This document shows, piece by piece, positions 9,120-15,853 of a DNA stretch of 64,000 nt. A program made the position numbers and the translations under genes. How positions within the stretch are numbered: position 1 is the first letter of the stretch; every line of letters begins with the position of its first letter. The stretch lies in the NCBI GenBank assembly GCA_963741505.1, contig CAVUIJ010000033.1:124001-188000 (forward strand), written 5' to 3'. The notes below the pieces were generated by a model. It had not been told where the DNA came from and did no database searches. It saw only the letters and a list, made by a program, of their open reading frames with translations. This DNA comes from JAKFWF01 sp963741505 (GTDB taxonomy: Bacteria; Pseudomonadota; Alphaproteobacteria; Rhizobiales; Hyphomicrobiaceae).

Positions 9120-10422
9120 TCATGACTTCCGGAACGGCTTCAGGATGCGGTCGGCCTCGGCCTGCGCGTCCTTCATCGCCTGGGCGGCCGGCTTGGCACC
9201 GGTGAGGGCGGCCTGCAGGCCGTCGTTCAGCGCCTTGGTGACGCGCTGGTTCTCGTGCGTCGAGAGCTCGGCGACGGCATGCGCCAGCTGGTCACGCGCC
9301 ACCAGCGCCGGCGGGAATTCGCTCGCATACTTCTTCAAGGCCGGCGTCTCGAACGCGTCGGGCCGCACCGCCACGTAGCCGGTATCGACGCACCATTGCG
9401 CCGCGCGCTCGGCACTCGTCGCCCAGCGGGCGAATTTGAAAGCGGCCTCTTGGGCGGCGCGCGGCACCTTGGCCGAAATATAGAAGTTGCCGCCGCCAGT
9501 CGGACTGCCCGGACGCTTGCCGGCGGGCAGCATGGCGACGCCGAACGGGAACTTGGCATTGGTGCGCACGTTGGTGAGGTTGCCGGTCGTGGTCCACATC
9601 ATCGCGCACTTCTTCTCGAAGAAGTCCTTCGGCGTCGTGCCCCATTCGACGATGCCGGGCGGGTGTACCTTGTGCTTCGTCGCCAGGTCGATCCAGTACT
9701 GCAGCGCCTCGACCACGCCGGGGTCGTCATAGGCGGTCTTATCGCCGGCATCGTTGGCGAGGATCGCGCCGGCCTGGGTCGATAGGCCCTGGAACAACCA
9801 GTAGGGAAACCCCGACGACGGAATCTGGATGCCCCATTGCGTGGTGGTGCCACCGGCGTCGCGCTTGGTCAGCTTCTGCGCGAATTCCAGCTGCTCGCCC
9901 CAAGTCTTCGGCGGCTTCTCGGGATCGAGGCCGGCCTCCTTGAACAGGTCCTTGTTGTAGTAGAGCACGACCGTCGAACGCTGGAACGGGATGCCCCAGG
10001 TCTTGGCCCCGGTCTGGCTGTTCAGCATGAAAGCCGGAAAGAAGCTCTTCAGCCATGCCTTGTCGTCGTCGGTCTTGACGAACTCGTCGATGGCGACGAT
10101 CGCCTCCTCGTCGATCAGCGTGAACATGTCGGTCGACAGCAAAACCGACGTTGCCGGCGGTGTGCCGGCCTTGTGCGCGGTGAGCGCCTTGACGATCGTC
10201 TCCTGATAGGTGCCGGCGTAGATCGGCTTCACCTTGATGCCCGCATTCTCCTTCTCGAAGTCGCTGGCATAGGTGTCGATCAGCTTGGTGATCGGCCCGC
10301 CGACGGCGACCGGGAAGAAGAACGAGATCTCGGTGGCAGACTTGCGCGCGCAGCAGCGACGGCATGGCGATGGTGGCGCCGGCGGTGGCGGCCGAGCCCT
10401 TGAGGAATGTGCGTCGTTTCAT
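9120..10422 (-). CDS. ABC sugar transporter substrate-binding protein, UgpB-like, Tat signal (frameshift near 10341-10352)
   Basis: Periplasmic binding protein of the CUT1 importer. The N-terminus MKRRTFLKGSAATAGATIAM is a twin-arginine signal peptide. The mature part contains TYQETIVKALTAHKAGTPPA, then RSTVVLYYNKDLFKEAGLDP and a C-terminal KFARWATSAERAAQW, typical of UgpB/MalE-like family 1 proteins. The frame breaks in a GC-repeat at 10341-10352 just after the signal peptide. Repair joins it to SATEISFFFPVAVGGPITKL and gives about 433 aa, the usual length. It is transcribed after the ATPase gene and is followed by a strong hairpin. Confidence 0.92.
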
Positions 10423-10460
10423 GCGCTGTCTCTCCCTGGTTTAGATTTTGCTACGACTAC

Positions 10461-11500
10461 TCAAGTCAGGCGACGGCCTGACGACAGATCGAACCAATGC
10501 GTCGCGGCCTGGTCCCACGATAGTTTCACGGTATCGCCGCGCCTTGGCCGGCGCTTTGCCAGCGATCCGCACCTGCAGCTTGGCATTGTCGGCCCTGGTC
10601 TCGATCAGGCTGTCGGCGCCGAGATATTCGATGGCGGTGATCTGCGCCGGCAATCCGGCGTCGCCGATCCGGATCATCTCCGGCCTGATGCCGAGCGCGA
10701 GTTTCTCGGGGGGCATGCTTTTGGGCGCGCTCGACTTGACCGCCGCGGCGGCTGCGGCCAGGTCGCCAAGCGGGACCACGTTCATCGGCGGTGTGCCGAT
10801 GAAGCGCGCCGCGAACACGGTCGCGGGACGCTCGTAGAGCTCGCCCGGGGGCGCATCCTGCTCGATATGGCCCTCGCGCATCAGCACCACCTGATCGGCC
10901 ATGGTCATGGCTTCGAGCTGGTCGTGGGTGACATACAGCATGGTGATCTGCAGGCGTTGCTGCAACTCGCGGATTTCGCGGCGCATCTCGACCCGCAACT
11001 GGGCGTCGAGATTCGACAGCGGCTCGTCCATCAGGCAGACGGCGGTCTCGGCGACGATGGCGCGGCCAAGCGCTGCACGCTGCTGCTGGCCGCCGGACAG
11101 CTGCGACGGCTTGCGTTCGAGCAGGGCGCCGAGCCCGAGCATCTCGGCGGCGCGGTCGAGCCGCCGCTTCTGCTCATCCGCCGGCACCTTGCGCACCTTG
11201 AGTCCGAACAGGATATTCTCGGCCACCGACAGGTGCGGGAACAGGGCGTAGGACTGGAACACCATGGCGACGCCGCGCTCGGCCGGCGGCAGCATGCGTC
11301 ACGTCGCGGCCGCCGATCCTGATCGAGCCTTGCGACGGCGTATCGAGCCCGGCAATCAGCCGTAGCGTCGTCGACTTGCCGCAGCCCGACGGCCCCAGCA
11401 GCGCGACGAAGCTGCCGCTTGCCGCCCGGAAGCTGACCGCGTCGACCGCGGCAACGCCCGTCCAGCTCTTGGTGACATTGATGAGCTCGACGTCGGCCAA
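10461..11500 (-). CDS. ABC transporter ATPase, UgpC/MalK type (two frameshifts)
   Basis: Energising ATPase of the sugar importer. Walker A is GPSGCGKST, the Q-loop MVFQSYALFPHL, the signature LSGGQQQR, Walker B VCLMDEPLSNLDA and the H-loop YVTHDQ. A C-terminal TOBE/regulatory domain follows. One extra base near 11292-11296 breaks the frame before PPAERGVAM. A second extra base near 10537-10543 breaks the C-terminus; repaired it reads GDTVKLSWDQAATHWFDLSS and stops at 10461 rather than 10441. Corrected length 345 aa. Start is TTG at 11500, with no ATG available. First gene of the importer cluster. Confidence 0.9.
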
Positions 11501-11686
11501 ACCCGTTCCCCCGCCCGGTTTTTGCCGCGACTGTATCGGCCATGCGGCGGGGTAACAAGGGCGGCGGCCGTGACCGCGGTTCGGAGCCTGGCTTCAGCCT
11601 GGCTCTGTCAGGGCCGATCGTGCCAGGCTAAAAGCAGGCACTATTCGTGCGGCGAACTTGCCGGTCGCCATGAAGAGCGCCATGAA

Positions 11687-11765
11687 GGGGACAGTATACC
11701 AATTTCGGCGTCGCCGCGGCTGTCGCGAATCGCAATCGGTGTGGGCGCCGAAATCGGTATACTTT
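11687..11765. repeat. Inverted pair of a dispersed GGGGACAGTATACC element
   Basis: GGGGACAGTATACCAATTT at 11687-11705 and an inverted partner AAATCGGTATACTTTCGCC at 11751-11769 enclose a GC-rich spacer. A third copy, in inverted form, is at 19430-19448. The shared core is ACAGTATACCRATTT. This resembles REP-type intergenic elements. The span between the ATPase gene (11500) and the IS4 element (11934) contains only repeats and no credible gene. Confidence 0.55.
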
Positions 11766-11801
11766 CGCCTGGGTCGGACGCGGCGCGCCTGGACGCAGTC
11801 T

Positions 11802-11893
11802 CGTAGGTCGGGTCAAGCCCAATTGCGCGACCCGACATCCAAGGTCGGTGCCAGCCGCGTCGGGTCTCGCAAGTGGGCTCTACCCGACCTACG
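11802..11893. repeat. Palindromic intergenic repeat with 12-bp perfect arms
   Basis: CGTAGGTCGGGT (11802-11813) pairs perfectly with ACCCGACCTACG (11882-11893). Further pieces (CGACCCGAC, CGTCGGGT) inside allow a branched hairpin. This GTAGGTCGGGT class of palindrome is common between genes in alphaproteobacteria and carries no coding signal. Confidence 0.6.
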
Positions 11894-11933
11894 CACTGTG
11901 GCGCACTTCTTTCCCTCTCCCCCGCCACTTCGG

Positions 11934-13432
11934 CTACGGCATTCACACATTTAAGTCGTGGATTCACAACTGCCTGCATTTGTGAGAATCGAAAGGCCTG
12001 GATGCTGATTCGCGAGGAGGCGGATATGGCGGCGGCGAATGAGACTTCGGCGAAGCGGCCGGCGCCATCGCGGCGCGGTGCGACGACGCGCGACGTGCGG
12101 CTCGAAGCTCGCGCCGACTGGCTGCTGGAGCAGATCGTGGCCAAGCGCTCGCTGGTGGTGCGCGAGGTCGGCGAGACCCGCAAGGGCGAGATCGCCGCGC
12201 ACCGGCTGCTGGGCTCGGCCAAGCGCGATGCCGCGAGCCTGCTCGGCCCGCACATCGCCCGCACGGCCGAGGCGGCCCACGGCCGCCGCATCGTCGCGGT
12301 GCAGGATACCACCGAGATCAACTTCGCCGGCCGCGAGGCCCGCCGCTGCGGCCTCGGGCCCGCTGGCAACGGCACGGCCAAAGGCTTTTTCATCCATCCC
12401 GTCGTCGCCGTCGACGCCGACAGCGAGGCGGTGCTCGGCATCGCCGGTGCGCACATCTGGACCCGCGACGAGGCGCCGACGCCGCCCCACCAGGGCCGCG
12501 CCTTCGAGGACAAGGAGAGTTTGCGCTGGCTGCATGGTGCCGAGACGGCCTGGCAAAATCTGGGGGCGGTCGCGGCCCGGGTCGTCATGGTGGCCGATCG
12601 CGAGGGCGACATCTATCCGCTGTTTGCCAGGACGCCGGCCGGCATCGACTTCGTGGTGCGCAGCTGCCATGACCGCGCACTGACGAACCGCGGCACGCTG
12701 TTTGCCGCGCCCGCGGCGTGGGCCGAGCTCGGCCGCATGGCGGTGCGGGTTGCGCCGCGCGGGCCGGGCGACAAGGGGCGCACGGCAACGGTCGCGCTCA
12801 AGGCCGGTACCGTGACGATCTGTCGACCGAAGAGCAGCGGGCACCGACAGGATCCGGCCACCCTGACGCTCGGTCTCGTCGAGGCCCGCGAGGTCGACGC
12901 AGGTCCGGGCGTGACCAGGCCGCTGCTGTGGCGGCTGGTGACGACGCTGCCGGCAGCGACGCTCGACGACGCGCAGGAGGCGGTGCGGCTCTATCGCCTG
13001 CGCTGGCGGATCGAGGAGGTGTTCCGGGCGCTGAAGAGCGACGGCCTGAAGCTCGAGGACAGCCAGGTCGAAAGCGCCGACCGGCTGTTCAAGCTGGCCG
13101 CCCTCGGCCTCGTCGCTGCCGCCCGCATCATCCAGCTGGTGGACGCGCGCGACGGCAGCGAGCGGCCGGCGACCGACATCATCGACGCCGGTCATATCGA
13201 GGCCGCCGCCGCGATCGGGGCCAAACTCGAAGGGGCGACCGCGCGGCAGAAGAACCATCATGTAAAAGGCTCGCTGGCCTGGCTGGCTTGGATCGTGGCC
13301 AGGCTCGGTGGCTGGAACTGCTACTACAAACCGCCCGGGCCGAAGACCATGGCCCGCGGCCTCGACCGCCTCCTCGACCGCATCGAAGGCTTCACCATCG
13401 CTCATGAGCCGCAACATGTGTGAATCCGGTAG
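11934..13432 (+). mobile_element. Complete IS4-family insertion sequence, 1,499 bp
   Basis: The terminal inverted repeats are CTACGGCATTCACACAT (11934-11950) and ATGTGTGAATCCGGTAG (13416-13432), matching at 15 of 17 positions with the inner ten perfect. They are flanked by a perfect 10-bp target duplication, GCCACTTCGG, at 11924-11933 and 13433-13442. IS4-family elements make duplications of about this size. One intact transposase fills the element. Removing the IS and one duplicate restores a palindrome with 12-bp perfect arms (CCCTCTCCCCCG / CGGGGGAGAGGG) and a 6-nt loop, so the element landed in the tip of an intergenic hairpin. Confidence 0.93.
12026..13423 (+). CDS. IS4-family transposase
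   Basis: A 465-aa DDE transposase of the Tn5/IS50-like branch. The N-terminal region has RRGATTRDVRLEARADWLLE. First Asp in VAVQDTTEINFAGR, second Asp in VVMVADREGDIYPLF, and the YREK-type signature with catalytic Glu in LYRLRWRIEEVFRALKSDGL. All three acidic residues and the spacing are intact, so it should be active. Start chosen at ATG 12026 behind GAGGAGG. Its stop overlaps the right inverted repeat. No frameshift is present, unlike many neighbouring genes. Confidence 0.93.
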   Translation: MAAANETSAKRPAPSRRGATTRDVRLEARADWLLEQIVAKRSLVVREVGETRKGEIAAHRLLGSAKRDAASLLGPHIARTAEAAHGRRIVAVQDTTEINFAGREARRCGLGPAGNGTAKGFFIHPVVAVDADSEAVLGIAGAHIWTRDEAPTPPHQGRAFEDKESLRWLHGAETAWQNLGAVAARVVMVADREGDIYPLFARTPAGIDFVVRSCHDRALTNRGTLFAAPAAWAELGRMAVRVAPRGPGDKGRTATVALKAGTVTICRPKSSGHRQDPATLTLGLVEAREVDAGPGVTRPLLWRLVTTLPAATLDDAQEAVRLYRLRWRIEEVFRALKSDGLKLEDSQVESADRLFKLAALGLVAAARIIQLVDARDGSERPATDIIDAGHIEAAAAIGAKLEGATARQKNHHVKGSLAWLAWIVARLGGWNCYYKPPGPKTMARGLDRLLDRIEGFTIAHEPQHV

Positions 13433-13503
13433 GCCACTTCGGGGGAGAGGGCAGAGGCCGGCCCCGATTATTGCGGCGGCCTCCAGTCAGTCGTTCCGGC
13501 CGA

Positions 13504-13635
13504 GGGTGAGGGGCGGCCGCTTGCTCGAATTCAATTTCGCGCCACTCCAAGGCCGCTGTGGCGACCACGGAACAAGCAGCCGCCCCTCACCCTAACCCTC
13601 TCCCCGTTCCGGCCACGGGCCGGACGGGGAGAGGG
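13504..13635. repeat. Two nested intergenic palindromes
   Basis: GGGTGAGGGGCGGC (13504-13517) pairs perfectly with GCCGCCCCTCACCC (13579-13592). Immediately after, CCCTCTCCCCG (13596-13606) pairs with CGGGGAGAGGG (13625-13635). This is the ubiquitous ctcaccctaaccctctcccc intergenic repeat class. No gene is supported between the IS4 element (13432) and 13745. Confidence 0.6.
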
Positions 13636-14240
13636 GATGGCTGCGTGCCCGAAGTCGAGGGTTGTGAGGATCTTGACTGTAGCAAGCCGCATTTCGGTAG
13701 GGTGGTGCGCGACGCGGCGACGTAAGCCAATTTTCTAAGTGTTTTCAATAGATGGCAGCAAGCAGCGTGCAGAATGCAATTGCCAAGGTCGGGAGGCCGA
13801 CATCATTGGCGAAGAACCAGCACACGTCCTCTCTTAGACGTCCAATATCGCTCTTTGATACCTGATACCCATGAAACCGGCCCAATCTTCTGCTTTCTGC
13901 ACTGATCTGCGCGGGCATCCAAAGCACGTCTCGCTTGTTGTCAGTTATTTGTATAATCCAATCTGCTGGTACTGTCCCATCTGACTGGGCCCGGTGATCG
14001 ACGCTTCGTGGACCGCTGCCGAAATACATTTGAAGCTCCGGAAAGCCTTTCGTTTTTTGTTGGTCTGGTGATGTTTTCAACGCAATCTTAAGCCACCGGC
14101 GCCAATCACGCCAAGCGTAGTAGACAAAGAACGCGAAGTGATAAAGCAAGATCACCCACACCGCTCCAAACACCAGCGCGTGATTGTCGCTCCCGCTCGG
14201 CGGCTTCACGCCGAAAAAGCTCAATTCATTGAGGTTAATC

Positions 14241-15688
14241 GGTTCCCCGCTGTTTCAAGTGGGTAGTCTGAGGTCGAGTTTGCCGGCGATGAGATAGGTG
14301 ACGGCCTTCAAGGTCTTGCGGTTTCGATAGCCGCGCGCCTTAGCCTTGGCGGCTTGGACGAGGGAGTTGATGCCTTCGATCAGACCGTTGGCGATGCCGC
14401 TGTGGAACCAGGCGAGGATGCCGTCGCGGTGCCGGTCGATGGTAGCGGCGACCTGCTTCATCGGCTCGAGGCGCGAGCGCCGGGCCCACGAGTACCATTT
14501 GTCCAGGAGCATTGCCGCCCAGTCGCGTGAGCGCTCCTTGTAGATGTCCTGGAAGGCCAGCCGCAGATGATAGGCGCGAGCGGTCTTCAGGTTGGCTTTG
14601 GCAAGCGAGCCGAGGTGAGCGGACTGCTCGGCCGTGAGATTGGCTTCGTTCCTGAGCCAGAGATAGCGCGAGCGCTTGAGTTCGGGGCGCGACTTGCTCT
14701 CGGCGCGGCGCACCTTGTCGACGGCGTCGCCGATCAGCTTCATGACGTGGAACTTGTCGAAGGTGATCTCGGCTTCGGTGAGGTTTTCGGTGACGCCCTT
14801 GATGAAGGCGCCGCTCATGTCGACACAGACCTGCTTGATGCGGGACGCGTCGCAGTTGTGGGCGTCGACGTGATCGGCGAACTCCGCAACCGTCTTGGCC
14901 TCACGCCCATCGGTAATGAACACGACACGGCGGCGGTCGATGTCGACGAACAGAGTGATGTAGTCGTGGCCGCGTTTTGCCGCCGTCTCGTCGATGCAGA
15001 CGCGGCGCAAGTCGCCAAGATCCATGCGCGCGACCGCCGCTTCGACATAGTGGAAGACGACACGCCAGAGGCGCGTGTCGTGCTCGCCGATGAGGCGGGC
15101 CGCGGCGGCGACCGGCATGTGCGTCACCAGCGCCATGGCGAGCGCCTCGAACAACAGCGTGAAGCCGGAGCCTTTGCGCGCCCAAGGGACATCGACCTGC
15201 CTCACGCCGCATTTGCCGCAACTGATGCGCGGCATGCGGGCGGTCAGAAATGCCTGATGCTGGAAGAAGTCGAGGTGCCGCCACGTCTTCTCGGTCGTGT
15301 CGTGCACCGGGCAGCCGTCGGCCTTGCAATCCGGGCACGCGAAGCGCGAACCGGCCTTGAAGTCGACGCCAATATCGAGCCGCTTCTTGGCCTGATCGAA
15401 GGCGGACGAGGCCACGAACCAGGGAGAGGTGATGCCAAGGGCAAGCTGGAAAAGGTCGTTGTCGCGCATGAGGGAACCAGGGTTGGAGTTCGATCCTGGC
15501 GCTCAGTGTGCCGCCATGCCGGCCGGCCCTCAAGGACAAAGCCCCCACTTGAAGGAAGATGGGGGCGGCCGAAGTGGCCGTCCTTGACCGCCGCCCGTCA
15601 CGACGCCAAGCGCTCTGCCATCAGGATCAAGTCGCAACCTGACCGCTCAACCGGAGTGAACTACACCCACTCGGAATAGCGAGGAGGC
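14241..15688 (-). mobile_element. Complete ISL3-family insertion sequence, 1,448 bp
   Basis: The element is flanked by a perfect 8-bp direct repeat, GGTTAATC, at 14233-14240 and 15689-15696, the duplication size typical of ISL3. The ends are imperfect inverted repeats: the left starts GGTTCCCCGCTGTTTCAAGT (14241 on), the right reads inward GCCTCCTCGCTATTCCGAGT (from 15688), with 18 of 24 positions matching. The 220 bp upstream of the transposase (15470-15688) contain a nested hairpin, TCAAGGAC (15530-15537) with GTCCTTGA (15580-15587) and CCACTT (15545-15550) with AAGTGG (15572-15577), which may damp transposase expression. Confidence 0.9.
14255..15469 (-). CDS. ISL3-family transposase
   Basis: A 404-aa DDE transposase. 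The N-terminal zinc finger shows CPDC...CPVH and then CGKC; a helix-turn-helix follows. Catalytic residues: Asp in RRVCIDETAAKRGHDY, Asp in KQVCVDMSGAFIKGV, and Glu in NGLIEGINSLVQAAKAKARG, the strongly conserved C-terminal block of the family. Length is normal and there is no frameshift. The stop codon lies inside the left inverted repeat of the element. Confidence 0.94.
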   Translation of the reverse strand: MRDNDLFQLALGITSPWFVASSAFDQAKKRLDIGVDFKAGSRFACPDCKADGCPVHDTTEKTWRHLDFFQHQAFLTARMPRISCGKCGVRQVDVPWARKGSGFTLLFEALAMALVTHMPVAAAARLIGEHDTRLWRVVFHYVEAAVARMDLGDLRRVCIDETAAKRGHDYITLFVDIDRRRVVFITDGREAKTVAEFADHVDAHNCDASRIKQVCVDMSGAFIKGVTENLTEAEITFDKFHVMKLIGDAVDKVRRAESKSRPELKRSRYLWLRNEANLTAEQSAHLGSLAKANLKTARAYHLRLAFQDIYKERSRDWAAMLLDKWYSWARRSRLEPMKQVAATIDRHRDGILAWFHSGIANGLIEGINSLVQAAKAKARGYRNRKTLKAVTYLIAGKLDLRLPT

Positions 15689-15853
15689 GGTTAATCTTGG
15701 GGTACCAGTACAACAGCGCTAGGACCGAACCGATTGCAAGGACGTTCCGCCTGTAAGTCAGCGAGCGGCTCGATGAAATATCGGTTTTCAGGGCGTCGCT
15801 GAGCATCAATTTCTCCGGCAAGGCCTGCTGTGCATCCTACCATCAGTGGCAGC

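Larger units (their letters stand above)
13745..15806 (-). pseudogene. Small membrane-protein gene interrupted by the ISL3 element
   Basis: The N-terminal part (15806 down to 15697) reads MLSDALKTDISSSRS, then a membrane segment NVLAIGSVLALLYWYPKIN. The C-terminal part (14240 down to 13745) begins LNELSFFGVKPPSGSDNHAL, followed by a second membrane segment VFGAVWVILLYHFAFFVYYA and a third at the end, LPTLAIAFCTLLAAIY. Deleting the ISL3 element and one copy of its 8-bp duplication joins the codons for PKI-NLNE in frame and gives a single uninterrupted protein of about 201 aa. GGAG lies six bases before the ATG at 15806. Function unknown. Base composition is noticeably less GC-rich than neighbours, which suggests acquired DNA. 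Confidence 0.85.

Noticed and set aside
11687..13640. CRISPR-like array from the repeated palindromes
   Set aside because: The repeats are few, of several unrelated sequences, not regularly spaced and without cas genes anywhere in the window.
14254..15553. Perfect TTCAAGTGGG inverted pair taken as the ISL3 ends
   Set aside because: No target duplication flanks this pair. The 8-bp GGTTAATC repeats lie further out at 14233-14240 and 15689-15696, and only that outer boundary restores the interrupted gene.
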